Shown here piece after piece: positions 34,554 through 48,299 of a stretch of 64,000 nucleotides of DNA (position 1 is its first letter; each line of letters begins with the position of its first letter). The notes beneath the pieces are model-generated. The model had not been told where the DNA came from and made no database searches. It saw only the letters and a list, made by a program, of their open reading frames with translations. The translations under genes and the position numbers were made by a program. The stretch comes from Tubiluchus corallicola (Eukaryota; Priapulida; Priapulimorpha; Priapulimorphida; Tubiluchidae), in assembly GCA_030141605.1 (NCBI GenBank), contig JAQGDQ010000349.1:5001-69000 (forward strand), given 5' to 3'.

Positions 34554-36612
34554 TAAGTAAAATGATTTTAGTTAGGGAGGAAGCCAGGAATGATGTGTAC
34601 TTTGCATGGGGTTCCAATGAATGTTGCAGTAGGTATAAACCCAGTTGAAGATAATCAGTATGTGAAAACCCGAATTGTGGCGACAGTTAAGTAGTATCAA
34701 GCCTAAAGTAAATGAGAGGGTATGCCTTACCCTTTCCACAGCTACATGTATAATACGAATGCTACATGTATGTAAATATTATGTTATTAGAGGCAGATGT
34801 TTAAGGCTGAATGTGGTTAAGACTTATAACTGTTCAGTATTTCACCTGATACATTTGATGCTATGATGAGAAGCTTTGTTCCAATCCTGTTACATCCATT
34901 GAACCCCAAAATGAAGGCAGTTAATGAATGAATGAATTGATAAATCAAATATTGTTTGGGTGCGGTCATCAAAGTTCAGTTTTCATTTGCACTGTGAAGT
35001 TTTATAAGTATTATAATGTGGTAGATGACGTGAAGCTTATGGATTTATTTAATTTTTTATTTGAATTTCATTAAATTCATTTAATTTAATTTTAGTTTAG
35101 TTTTAACACACTTGTTTTTTTGCTGTCATTTGTACATATTTTTTGTAATGTTTATTTTTGAAGTAAACAGCCAGCATACTATGTTTCCCACTGCCAATTT
35201 ATTTTGATTTAGTTAACTGTTTGTGTACCTTTATAAATAAAACGTTGAAATGTTTTTATATTACCAAATTAGATTGCAGTTCATTTCTTTCTGAATTTTT
35301 GCCCTGACGGGTCTCGTCAGCTGAAAATTACTGATAACATGTAACAGTAACACATTACAGGCACTTATATTTTTGCTCAATATTTATAAATCCCGAAATT
35401 TTTTCAAATCTCAGGTTAGCAGCATAAGTTTGTTCACGTGTGTATGTAAATTAATTATTTTTACTTTCTTTGATTAAGCTTTTATTCTGGTAAACATCAA
35501 CTCATAGTGCCCGATTTTTTCTTTCTATGCAGTCGTTTTTACTCTCCTCTAACTTAAGTTTTAAATCGGCGATTTTAGGTTATATTTTTGCTTTTAATTT
35601 TTACTTGTACATATTTTTTTAACACTTTCTTTGTAATTTTCATCTGATGAGGTCCGTTAGGGCGAAAACTGCCAAAATCAATCATTAATCCATTTTGAGA
35701 CTATAAAATGTACAGAACATTTTATTCGTGTTAAAAGTTACATGTCCCAGGAGAACTCTCACACGTTTGTACATATTTTCTGGCCTTGTTATGTTATCCA
35801 ATTCAAATAACACAACAGGCAATTTTTTCAGTCTGTCGGTTTGGAATTGTTTGCTTTAATGGCTTGATTCTGTTGCCTTCACAGGTGTAGTAAGCATAAA
35901 TGAGTTGTTATATTCACCTAATAAAATTAATTACATTAATAAGAATGCAGTCGTTTGTTTTATTGTTCAATTTAGTTTTTTAACAATAGTATGATTTTAT
36001 TTTTGTCATAATAACCTGCCATTGTACTTGTAAATTTAGACAAAACTGTGGTTTAATTTGAAATTAAAACGACATCAATCTGTAGTTTTTTATGTAGGCC
36101 TATTGGAAGGAGATTACAGTTTAAATACCCAACCGGAACCCTAATCCGCTTCACGAACCAATTTCTTGTGTGTGGGGGAATTGTAAATTCTAGCTGTTTT
36201 TTCGATATTTTTGTCAACATTTTGCAGATACAAAAGAAGAAAAATGAGGCCCTCCCCACACTGTTACAAGCTATTGTGTGTATTTTTTGCAAAATCTTTA
36301 AACTAAAAATTAACAAACGCAAGCATTCTTGCACTTCTGACGCGTTTCTTCACCTAATACTAGATTAAATGCCGTTTTCACCTAGGCGTATTTCTACTTT
36401 TAGCCTACGAGCTTTACTCAAATTGGATTTTTGTAAATCTGACTTTGTGTCTCAAAAGAGCTTGTTTGTAAACAGTTTGTAAATGTTGTTTGATGAATAA
36501 AGGCTACATGCAGGTGTGCCACATCAAGGATCTTTGCTTCTGTTGCCATTCTTAGTAATGCCGCATCCAACTCTGTGAATTCGTACTTAGGCCTAGTATT
36601 AGTATTAGTATT

Positions 36613-36638
36613 ATTAATACTAGTAATGTAGTAGCAGT

Positions 36639-36670
<32 letters not shown>

Positions 36671-36755
36671 TAGTAGTAGCAGCAGCAGCAGCAGTAGTAG
36701 CAGCAGTAGTAGTAGTAGTAGTTGCAGCAGTAGTAGTAGTAGTAGCAGCAGCAGC

Positions 36756-36805
<50 letters not shown>

Positions 36806-37113
36806 CAGTAGTAGTAGCAGTAGTAGTAGTAGTTGCAGCAGTAGTAGTAGCAGCAGCAGTAGTAGTAGTAGTTGTAGTAGTAGTAGTAGCAGTAGTAGTA
36901 GTACTAGTTGCAGCAGTAGTAGTAGTAGTAGTAGTAGTAGTAGCAGCAGTAGTAATAGTAGTTGCAGCCGTAGTAGTAGCAGTAGTAGTAGTAGTATAGT
37001 AGTAGTAGCAGTAGTAGTAGTAGTAGTAGTTGCAGCAGTAGTAGCAGTAGCAGCAGTAGCAGCAGTAGTAGCAGTAGTAGTAGTAGTAGCAGTAGTAGTA
37101 GTAGTATTAGTAG
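36613..37113. repeat. (TAG/CAG)n trinucleotide array, about 500 bp
   Basis: Interleaved TAG and CAG triplets with rare TTG, CCG and ACT variants. No open frame passes the TAG triplets in this phase. The mixed structure shows it is older than the nearly pure array at 47.9 kb. Confidence 0.97.
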
Positions 37114-40100
37114 TATATTAGTTCCAGCCCAGTTTGATTATTGTTTTCTGCTAGCGTTTTTGTGCTTGATCTGTTTATCTCTTTTTTCATTTCCGAACCA
37201 AAATTGTGTGCTTTAGATGGAGACCTGTAAAGCAGCAAAGATGTACTCTGAAGCCAAACAAGACTACTAGGGTGGAGATAAGAGAGTGGAAGAGGGTGGA
37301 GGGAGAGAAATTCTTGTCGTATTTAATGTCAAAAAATTATTTAATTTATTTAATGGCTTTTGTACGAAATTAAATAAGGTCTTCCTGCATTAAAGGTTTG
37401 CGCGTGGCATTATGAGGATATGACTTTTTACGTCTACATGTAGTTAATGTGTGTTTTTAATAGAAACTACTAAAAGTACTAATTAATTCTAGAGGTTTTG
37501 GGGCAAGAATCGGCTAACACAAACTAGGAAACAACCTATTGGTTTGTAAAAAATGTCTGGCCCGATGTCAAAAACTAGTGGATTGGTGAAAAATTACACT
37601 TCGCAGCTTCAGTTTCGCATCGTCTTGTTTCTTTTGGGACAACTACCAGATCGGCGGTTGTCGCTATAGGAGACTAAGCGACTTTTATAGTCTTTTCGCT
37701 ATCCTTTCTCTAGTTTTATAACTATTGTAACAATTCTTGACGACTTAGTTATTGATTCTGTTATTACTGATGTTCTATTATAGTGTTAAGAGATAAATAA
37801 ATTAAAAAGTTGAAAAAATGAAGTAAAATTGGCCATTCATGTTGTTATAATACTGTTTTTGTATGTTTCTGTATAGATGGCAGCACATTGATTAAATTTT
37901 GTCTGACCTCTGTAAAATATTAACTATATAAGAGACAAAACAAATAGGTTAGCCTTATTGTTGATCTATGAAAAATTGTTGGTAATTTATAAACCGTAAT
38001 ATTTTAATTTACCATGTACTAGCAGTGCTGAATAAGTTTATTGTATGAATGTTTTTCCTACGGCGTTTCTTAAGAATTTGTACAAAAAAGAACATTGTAG
38101 CTCGTTTGTACGAATGTAGGCCTTATGTTCCCTAATTCTTAATTTTTATTGATTTTTGTTAACAACAAGTCTTTTCACAGTTCCAGCGATTGATGATGGT
38201 CGTAAAAAGGTCAAAACTGTGCCAGACAACGCATTTGTGTACATGTGACAACGCCGTAATAGTAACAAGTTTAACAGCTACTTAGAACCTCACCTAATTC
38301 ATTTTTTCGTGTTCCCAAGCAAGATCCTGCTAGTAAATTACTCTATGCGCAGACTAATGCATAATTAAATAGAGTCCACGTAAAACTGAAGTTGTTAAAC
38401 TCGTCTCGCAGACAGACAGCAACTGCGCGTGCGCACAATGAAAAGGCTTATTACGTAATAATATTGTATAGTTTTGTAAAAAAACGTTTTTGACATTCCT
38501 GAGTTATTGAAATAAAACCATGTGACTAATTTTGTGTTGTAGTAAGTTGTGTAATATGTATTAATACGTATAGTAAAGAAAACTACCAATAATATCAATT
38601 ACAAGATCTAAAAGATCTAATCAGGAGCATTAGATTTTTTCAGCTTTGTTTGGATTGAAGGGAATTCAAGTTGTACTAGTGGCCAGGCATCAGCTGTTTC
38701 TTCCCAATAAAATTTTGGTGGTTTTTCCTTGTTTTCAAAACTTTAATACATATTCCATGTTTTGTGTCTAATTGACCAATGGCCAGCCTTGATCAATGTT
38801 CTAATACTATAATGGTGATTACTTAAAAAAGCAAAAGTGTCATAATGTTCTTGGTTTCCTGACATGTTGTCAAGTTTTTCCATCCAAGACTCATTTTTCG
38901 GCATGAAGCTAATGCAGTCGTCATCGCGAGTGAAAATCTGTATTCACAGTTCACAATTTGGCCATTTTTCTCTGTGTGTTTATGAAGTTAGAGAGTTTTT
39001 AATTGTAAAACAATGGTTTTCATTGGTTTCATTTGTTTGTACGTATTGAGTATACCACGAGACGTCAACAAAAACCGTTAGAAAGTTTACCATTTGGTAG
39101 ACAGTTTTAGTTTGCTTTTAGACGACAAAAGTTGAATTCTGTCAACGTTGTAAAATACAATAATAACTACAATGTAATTAATGGGCGTAAATAATTTAAT
39201 TTTACGTACAATAATTTGATTTAACATCATAGATACAGTTACTAGGCTAATGTAACACCCATTAGGTATTGATTGTATTGGTGTATTGTTGCTAATCAAT
39301 TTTATGTACATACATTTTATAGATATGTTAAATGAATTAGATTCGTACACTAAAATGAATTCTTGATCTCCCGCCTTTCTTGCTTCAATGTGCTGATGAG
39401 CTTCCACTGGCTGTTAACTTGTGTCTACATGTCATTTATTACTTATTTTTCCATGAGGTGGCACCACAAGCTGAAGCTAGTTTGAGGGTCGTCCACTTCG
39501 TTCTTATACTATAAAAAATCAATAACAAAATTTCACAATCAAATAGTGATGTAATTAATAACTCGCAACGTTTTCAGCTTTGATGGAACTGCATTTAGCA
39601 TACATGCAAACAAACAAAAAATTGTAACTTCTGTACTCTGTGTCATTGTAAGCTATAATTTCGACATCTGTTTAATGCTATCAATTCTCCATGTGTACGG
39701 ATCTATTTGTATAATACGTTATTTTATGAAAATCTGGTGAGCAATTTGGGATAAACTGCATATCAAACGAACACTCTCGGTCTCCCACGGTCGCAGAGAG
39801 GGTTTACTTTTCAGTTTGGGACGTCGGAGAAACCGCGGGCAAAATACTTCCAAGAATGGGCGTTTTTGCTCCCGTTTTTTGCAAAATTATAAAACTGAGA
39901 TCTGTAGAATTGGAGCAAGTGAATGGGTGCTGTACAGTATATCATTAGAAAGAGCATTCAACGTGGAGTGTAATAGACGTAGCTTGGTTTCCTGGAACCA
40001 ACCATCCACCCACCAAAATTTTCGAAAAAAAAATACTCAAATAACCCTTAGAAAAAAATTGAAACAGTTTAAGTGAATTGGAAAAATAAGCTAACTCTCA

Positions 40101-40212
40101 GAAAAAGGAGAAAATGGTCGATAAAGTGCAAATATTTCGTTTAGAAAGGTGCCTGCATAACGGCATGGGGAGGGTTTGCGAAACGGCTGTGCGAAATATT
40201 ATTCAACAAGAA
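37114..40212. other. Gene-poor stretch
   Basis: AT-rich, with no coding region or named element recognised. The short open frames at 38.4-40.1 kb show no conserved domain. Confidence 0.5.
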
Positions 40213-40497
40213 CAACAATCATAATGATGATGACGATGATGATGATAATGATGAAAATGATGAAACTATAACAGCGACTACGACTTATGACAGTGACGGA
40301 ACAACGATCATGATGATAAAATAGATGATAACAACAACGATGCACGACGGCACAGATGATGATGGCGATGACGATGGCAATTTTGTTGCAATGGTGACAA
40401 TGATGACAATAACGATAGTGATGATGATGACGATTTTGGTGCAATGATGACAATGGTGGTAATGATTAATGATGATGATGGTAATGACGACGATAAG
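40213..40497. repeat. Degenerate (GAT)n array
   Basis: ATGATGATGACGATGAT-type repeats with many substitutions. It reads as poly-Asp-like on one strand and His/Ile-rich on the other. No gene is implied. Confidence 0.9.
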
Positions 40498-42715
40498 TTT
40501 ATAAGACTTTATGCCATATTTGAGCTTGTGTTGTCGGTCCTCCATAAGAACAGCACAGACGTATCCAGCAGCACAAAGCACTTTGCACCATCAAAAAGCT
40601 GTCGCATGTCTTAGTTTTACCACTATTACTTTATTCATATATTGCCTCCTTTAAGAGAATTACGTTTGCGTTTTAAACCAATTCTTCTTCTATTATGAGA
40701 TGAATGGCGAGCGTGTAAGTGACACTCTGCGTGGGCTGAGCGGTTCTTATTGAGACAAATCGATGTATAATAATCGTGTTCAGAAATAAATCCGCACTGA
40801 ACTAAGTTTATTGCCATTGAATTAATAATCCACTCCACATGACGTAAGCAATGAGAAAGTTAAACAGCACGGCACGCTTGTAGAGAAAAAGGATTTGGCA
40901 ACTATTAGGAATGTTTACAATGGAATCAGAAGGTTTGTCATTGTTTAGGGAATACGTGATTCTGGGATAGCTGAGGCAACCTCGTCACAAGTCAGTTAGG
41001 AAATTTCTCGAATGTGTGATGCAATATAACATAAAAAACTTCAGGTTTATTTTAGAAACTAGATCAGTATTTGCTTAATCGCTTGTCGTCCACGTGTACG
41101 TACATTTTGCTTGCACGTATTTGTCAAATGTGCAAACTTTAGTAACTTGGTAAGTTTCAATTGATGCAATTTCGTCGATCAGCTTTATTGTTCTGCAACA
41201 GCACTCTATTATGACGTCGCAATATTAAAAATCCCCACCCCACAACATACGACACACCCACACCAAGCCACAAAACAACATCAACAACAAACATTTTGCA
41301 CAATGTTGAAACTGCCTTAAATGACAAGTGCTAATAAGTCCTTCCGCGAACGGTCAATAATGCGCGAACATTAATTCTACATTACTCCAGAAATTATGGT
41401 AATAAGCCAAAAATGAACAGATACGATGGTTGCAGGTGCAAATTTTCGAAAAAATTAGAGTTTTTGCCTCTTATTGAATAAACGGCAGAGTTTTTTATTA
41501 CAAGAACCAGAAGGAATACCAAACCAACGCTATGGCGAAAAAAGCAGCTTTATAGAGTTTCTTCGCTAGCGAGTAACCCAAAAGCAACAATAAGGCATTC
41601 CAACAATCCAGCGTTCTTCCAGGAGAGCTTAACAGGTCGCCTTGATATGGTTTCAGAAATTAGTAGTTGCACGAATTTACACATATATCTGCCTGGGACA
41701 GGCAGTCTCAAGTTGGTTTTGTTCATTTTCTTTATTCAAAAAAATATTTAAAAGAGATAAAGTTTTTTTGGACATATAGGTGGCTTTATCAGCAAAAAGG
41801 CCCAAGACCTCACATGTCTAATTTTAAAAAGATGAATTGACAATAGACTTCTAAATTGGATGTTATTTTTCTGGTGACCTGTAGTGTATTCCAACTCTAT
41901 TCACAGAAGAAAAGCGAAATGTTAGCCATCAGGCACGTTGTTTACATTTCTGGGAGCTATAGTAAAACAAAATAATTCGACCAGATCTAATCGACTTCGA
42001 ATTTTTCTCACATCGGCCTTTCTTACAACTATTTGAGTTTTCTTCCACTAGTCTTGCTTTTTTCGAATTTTTTGTAACATGGCCTCCTTGTTATGGCATT
42101 TTTCGCCATTTTTGATAGTATGACATTATAATAATGATAAACTGTATCATTACGTATGAAATTTGAATGGATGTATTTAAGCACTTCTTGTGTGAAGCAC
42201 TATGACATGCCAGTGTTTTATACACTTCTTCAGCGGGCTAGGGCATTTTATATGTATAAAAATAAGAAATTCACGAAAACCTAACTAGACACCTACTTGT
42301 TCCAGGCTCTTCGATTATTTTTAAACTGATTTCAAAAATCAGAAAAATTTTAGGCACTATAATGCAGACCATAAATACAGGTCATTTTTAAACATGCGAT
42401 GTTGTCTGTAAAATTATCCTCTTTACCTACTAATATCGCCTTATTTGTAATTGTAGGTGCAGGACAGGTGAAAAACAGTTCAATAAGCTAGTATTAGATG
42501 ATAACCTGACAGTTTTATACTTCACATAGAATTAGAAAACTGTAATTTGTAGGGCAGCAGTGAGGACAGGCTTGCTTGTCTAAGCAGACAACTTTTCCCT
42601 AAGAAAGTGTTACGTCCACACATTATAAGCAATTCCAGGAGCAGTAATTCTTTATCTGTGTGCGCCACCCAGTTTTAAAAGTCTACTTACCGCATTATTG
42701 TGGTGGTCGACATTG
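40498..42715. other. Intergenic stretch downstream of the secreted-protein gene
   Basis: No domain-bearing frame. On the minus strand this would contain the 3' UTR and possible further exons of the gene at 42716-43657. A TTTATT (minus-strand AATAAA) lies at about 41730. Confidence 0.45.
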
Positions 42716-43657
42716 TTAAGGTGTCAAGCGAATGATTCTTTCTGGTGTCCACTTTTTCTGTACGTGGTTTAAACTGACTCTTGGGTACGAGCTGAAACTA
42801 CCCAAATCATTCGTGGATTTAAAATCATCATTTTGGGATATCATTCCTTCGAATCTCGACACCTCGTCGCTGCTAGGAAGCCCAAGATTATCAAAGTTCT
42901 CTCCCTTAATTTCTGGGTTATGAAAGGTATTTAATGAACCTCGATTTTGTTGCACCATTTCTGTTGGTCCTGTGAACCCGATGATACCGTGGAATTGTCG
43001 GATATCTCCTCTTGGTTCCACTGGCACAGCATCCACAATTTTTCCAAATCCGCCGAATCCTTCATGTGCTGGCATTATTGCATCAAACTCTATATCACTG
43101 GAACTAACTGGTTGTTGCTTCTGCGATGGTGGTGGTGGTGGTGGCAACGGCGGTCTCCGATTGACATTCGGCCGGGATGTCCTGTGTCCAGATATTCGTC
43201 CTGTGCTGAGTGCTGATAAGAAATCCTTGACACCAACATCACTATTATAAGGACTGTAAAACTTTGGTTTGCCCTGAACTAGATCCTCGTCCATTTGTAC
43301 TTGGCCAAACACTGGCCTGGCTTGAGACGTGTGTGGACTGTTCTTTCCTTTCGAGAATACTGGAATGTCCTGAATGTAGTCCCTTCTTGGGACCTGCTTG
43401 TTAAATTTTGGTTTGTTCTTAGACTTATACGGAACGTCGATTCCTTTTGTAACGAGCCGCCAAAACAGGCGCAGTTGAGAACAACTGGGTTCAACTGCAC
43501 CTCGGTATCTGGCGTTTTTTACAAAGTCGTTGACGCTGTTGCGCCTGCCAGAGTTTTTCAAGTGATACTGGGCCAGCTTTCTAAAGTTGAGGGCGCAAGA
43601 ACTGCTTAACATGGAATAAATTAAAGCACCAATAGCAAGAAACACGGACGTCTTCAT
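42716..43657 (-). CDS. Secreted proline-rich protein, function unknown
   Basis: Reads 313 residues from ATG 43657 to TAA 42716. The frame is open further upstream to a TTG codon at 43720, but ATG 43657 has A at -3 and starts a clear signal peptide (MKTSVFLAIGALIYSMLSSSCA, likely cut after Ala22), so it is preferred. After a basic segment comes VEPSCSQLRLFWRLV, the only cysteine outside the signal. Then follow Lys/Pro-rich sequence, a polyproline run (RRPPLPPPPPPSQ, coded by a GGT-type repeat at 43129-43143) and a Gly/Phe/Asp-rich C-terminus. The Cys-xx-LRxxWR motif looks like a conserved core, but I cannot name the family. Basic pairs and RR sites would allow prohormone processing, which is inference. 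A consensus donor GCG/GTAAGT lies about 25 bases after the stop. Confidence 0.7.
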   Translation of the reverse strand: MKTSVFLAIGALIYSMLSSSCALNFRKLAQYHLKNSGRRNSVNDFVKNARYRGAVEPSCSQLRLFWRLVTKGIDVPYKSKNKPKFNKQVPRRDYIQDIPVFSKGKNSPHTSQARPVFGQVQMDEDLVQGKPKFYSPYNSDVGVKDFLSALSTGRISGHRTSRPNVNRRPPLPPPPPPSQKQQPVSSSDIEFDAIMPAHEGFGGFGKIVDAVPVEPRGDIRQFHGIIGFTGPTEMVQQNRGSLNTFHNPEIKGENFDNLGLPSSDEVSRFEGMISQNDDFKSTNDLGSFSSYPRVSLNHVQKKWTPERIIRLTP

Positions 43658-46600
43658 GTTTGTTAAATCGGCGAGCGTATTTGTTCTGACAAAACGAATC
43701 GGTGGCTTACTTTTACACAAATGTTTTCGTGTGTTCTCGAGCGTTATCGAACAATGTACTGCTCCAGAAATTAGCGGACACTAGATTGAAACAGTCAATG
43801 TTTTTCTGCACAGACTTCTGCTTAAAGTTATGCCTCCATCCATCTTGTGTTGCATGCAGTAAAAGTCGCTGTAAGTAAGAAAAATGTGAAAATTAGAAAC
43901 TCTAAAAATGAACACTAATTAACACAGATGTACATTATCCTGACACTGGCGCAGTTAGGCTGTACAATGTGCACTGTTATGCAGTAACTAACCATATGCA
44001 TCTGAACAATCTATTATTCATATTCATCTGTAGAAGTGCATAACGTTTACTGCAACAAAGGAGAACTGCAACGTTAAGGCAATTCTGGCTAATAAAGACA
44101 AAACTAAAACAGTTAAACAGACAACCCTAATGCTAAAAATGACAATAAAACGACAACAGGTTAAGAAGCAAAAGGGCAATAGTAAATGAGTTGCAAGAAA
44201 GACAACAGCAAAAGGACGAAATAGAAAAAACAGTGGCCAAAAGGCATTGAAGACAATAGATTAAAAAAGTCAACGATGGAAGAAGCAGTAAGTGAAAAAG
44301 ACGAAAAAAGTGGATTTTTACGACATAAAGCTTAAATAGACCCAGGCTTGTCAATTTTAAGAATGAAAGCCATTTTGGATGTAAATTTAAACTAATATAA
44401 CTCAACAAATTTGTGAATGTTGTTTATTGCGGTGTATGTATATGTATGTATATGAGCTAATAAAATATTTCTAGTTTCAACCTATCTAGTTTCATTATGC
44501 TAAAACATAAGCATTTAATATTCGATTGAAATATGCTGATTCAAAATATTCTCTAAAATTTAATGTAAAGCAAAGATTAGGCCTGAACCGATAAATGTGA
44601 CGAAAACACGTAGCAAGCTATTTGTTAGCTGTACGTCAAGAATCAAGATATGGAAATTAAACAGACCTGCACACGTACTTGAGCATTTAATATTTTGCGT
44701 TCCATTCCTTAGCCTTTCTAATAATTTCTTAACACAAACAAACTATATAATTTTCAGATAAGAAAGCACAGTGGTGTATTCACATGAACTATCCATTGCA
44801 GTATGGTCAAACGACACAAATGGAAAGTCCAAATAAGGGTGATGTCCTGCATTAAACTAAGTGAGGCCAGTTAGAAGAATGCAAAATGGTATTTTCATGA
44901 AGCTTAACACTGATTCATCGTCTACTTGCACCTATTCTTGTGTGAAGGATAATTTCACCTACACCAACCATATTGTTTAGTATATCTAATGCACATTTCA
45001 GTCCGAGGCTACCGCAGATATTATACCTTTTTGCAGCCATTTGCAAAAGGTACTTGCGAAGCACCTCATGGCGTCAATATAGCTGGCATGACATTTCTTA
45101 CTTTCTTACAACTCTGGCATCATTACAGGTTAATAGAGGTCATAATGTTATGTCTGCGAGGCAGATCTTTAAAAGATATTGGGTTGATTCAGCGACGTCA
45201 ATATTTCACAGTCTTATCTTCACGCAGCAGGGGAGATATTCTGGGAAAAATGCTTACAGAACTTTGACCAAGGCATTAAGTAATTACAAATAGTGAGTGA
45301 GTGAGTTAGTGAGAGAGTGGGTGAGTGAATGGACGTCCATTTCGTTAGACATGTCACTGACAAAAAAAAATAAACAACATTGTCAGGGTCGACAGGATTG
45401 TTGGAGAAACCCAACATTAAATAGTCTTCGTCAGATAAGAAATTGCAAATTCTAATCGTAAGACGTCTATTCTTCAAAAATTTAATTACGAAAAGTAACA
45501 TTTTGGCTCGAGTGCCAGACTAATAATCCTTCTTTCCTTCTTTTTCAATGATCACAACTTTAGCTTTGTACAAAGACCAAATCCTCTCCTTTAAGCACGC
45601 ATTAGCGATGTTTAACAACACACTTTCCTCCCAAAATCCCATATGTTTCGTCATAAAGGGTGCCATACATCATTGTCTATAGTTTGTTAGTTATTTGCAA
45701 ATTTCGAAAAGCTGAATATAGTTCTGTCATGGTAAATGGCACATTGTACCATGCATTCGTCATCTAGTCCCTGTTAATGCCCTGTACTTCATTTTCCACA
45801 TATTGAAACTATATTTTTACCTTGTAGATACGTCCCCTTAAAAATATTTCATACAAAACGGTGCATTTATCATCTTCCTTTATCTAACATTTGCTATTAA
45901 CTTTCAAAATATTAATTCATTATTAACATTTTCTCGAAACACTTTTCTATATGTTTTCCAAAAATCATTATATAAGAAAATTTAAATTGTCTTACAACAC
46001 GAACCCGCAAATTTAACAGCACGGTCCGCTACTAATGCGGCATGACAGTAATTTGGACATTAAAAATAGTCATCAATGATCACATGCTAAAGCAGCAGAG
46101 CTATCTTAGCGACGTTCAGAATCAGGTGAGTTCACATATTCTCGCAATGAGATAAACAGACAGTGGCAACACTCACTTAAACAACAGAAACTATGTTCAC
46201 CTATCGCAGTCAATCCACTACCATGACCACTCATCTATATCACTCTCACTTCGATTAAGCCTAGCGTGTAACTGCGGCTTAATGGTGCACTGTACAACAG
46301 TTACACGGACTGAGTATAACATCATAATATATAACATCATATAACGTCTGCATTCGCCCGGCATTCATTTTACATTCTAAGACGGCTAATAACGAACGAC
46401 GAAAGTACGGTAGCACAAAAGCGTCAACGCGAATCAAAGCAAACGGTCCATCTTTGATGCATGGACGTCACGCAATGAGCTAATGTAGCCGGACAGGCGA
46501 ATAAACAGAAAATGAATAGATGGCATACATGAAGCCATACATACATAATTATAACAATGGTAAAAAGCTTCTTCCCCAAACAATCTCACGGCGGTGCCTG

Positions 46601-47877
46601 GGGGCAGCTGGGCATGTAATTAAGAGCTGACCTAGGGATAATGTAATGTTGAAAATTATTCTAGTAGTGTACTTTAGTACAAGTCAAGTCGCTTTTCACA
46701 TTCGTGGTGCAGCATTTAGTTTGGAGATATACAGGGTTGTCTAGAAAAAAATGCCTTACACATTAACTCGTAGTCTTTCATCTGATAGGGACAAGTGAGA
46801 CTCACATCATGGTGTGGCGGTTTCTTTTCTTTCCTAAGAGGTATAAATTTCCCTCCATAACTCTCCCATCCGCTAAAACGTTGTTGTACACGACGTTTCT
46901 TTGGGAGCAGCGGAACTCTCGTAGGAACTTTTTGCTCTTTGCCAGAACACCATGTAGAAAAACGTCTTAACAGCGCTTTTGGGTGTCTCGGAGGGAAATT
47001 TATAGCTCTTTGGAGGGAGGAGAAATCAGGCTGCGCCACGACGTGGCTCTCTTTTTACTAATGCTTTCACCAGAATAAGGGCGACGAGTTAATTTAGAGG
47101 AATGTTTTTCTGGCCGACCTGAAACATTTTAATTATTGGCAAATGACGAAATTTTCTTATCCCGCCTCCACACTTAATGTTTATAGCACAATTGCGTTGT
47201 GACGACTTCCCTAAACCAGCATGTTGATTCTCTCTTCTCTTTTGAACAGAATGCGAGGCGAAACGCAAAAAGTTAATAACCCGTAACGGCTCTATCGCCG
47301 AGAAGTCTCGATCATGACGAAAAGAGATTTGTCTCTGTTCAGCGTAATGTCTCCGGAGACCTCTTAAACAAAAATTCTATTAGAAACGGATAAAGAGTGC
47401 TTGCGTTTGATGGATTCCCTCACGGTGGCTATTTTGCTGTTTGTTTTCCTACTTTGAGTGTGGGTGAGTAGTAATCCTAAAACATCTGTAACGCTGTTAT
47501 GTACGCAGATGATGTGATGCACAGAGTATGATAAAATCAAACGTTTGTTATTTACATCTTAAACTTATGCAGTTTGCCACTCTGCAGTAAAATGTATCTC
47601 GCATGCAAACGTGGGAAGGAGGAGGTGGCTGATCTTACTTATGATGCTGTGTCTATAGTAAGGATAATTCTGAACTGGTAGGAGTGCCTTAATCAGTTTT
47701 ACATACAACGTTCTATGTATCAGCCCTCAATGAAAGAAATAGGCAATGGTGGTAGCATGGTGATGAAACCGCCACGTGGAAAGTGTTTTCCTTGTTGACA
47801 GTGGACACCTGATCAATTACTAACTAGCCCGTTGTTGCTTAACTATCACAAAACGGTCGAATGCCCGATCGTTTATT
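43658..47877. other. Gene-poor stretch upstream of the secreted-protein gene
   Basis: The promoter of the minus-strand gene should lie near 43.7-44 kb, but no core motif stands out. Open frames at 44.1-45.5 kb are low-complexity or unrecognised. A foldback element is annotated at 46833-47013. A short GTGA run lies at about 45296-45327. Confidence 0.45.
46833..47013. repeat. Foldback-type inverted repeat within a 107-codon minus-strand open frame
   Basis: Arms CCTAAGAGGTATAAATTTCC (46833 on) and GGAGGGAAATTTATAGCTCT (46990 on) are complementary at about 20 of 24 positions. The minus-strand open frame 47039-46716 begins only with GTG and shows no domain. The neighbouring ACAGGGTTGTCTAGA (46731) resembles a transposon end. 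Probably a non-autonomous element, not a gene. Confidence 0.4.

Positions 47878-48299
<422 letters not shown>

Larger units (their letters stand above)
31551..36612. other. Gene-poor stretch after SUV39H (3' UTR and intergenic)
   Basis: T-rich at first, likely including the SUV39H 3' UTR; the polyadenylation site cannot be placed because AATAAA first recurs only far downstream (about 34455). A 34-bp direct repeat lies at 32212-32279. A LINE-tail-like segment lies at 34514-34553. A ribozyme-core-like motif lies at 35644-35667. No coding frame has a recognisable domain. Confidence 0.5.

Noticed and set aside
36613-37113. CRISPR-like or satellite array
   Set aside because: A simple trinucleotide repeat with no spacers of constant length.
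44133-44408. 91-codon leucine/serine-rich minus-strand frame
   Set aside because: Low-complexity translation of an A-rich stretch; no signal of coding constraint.
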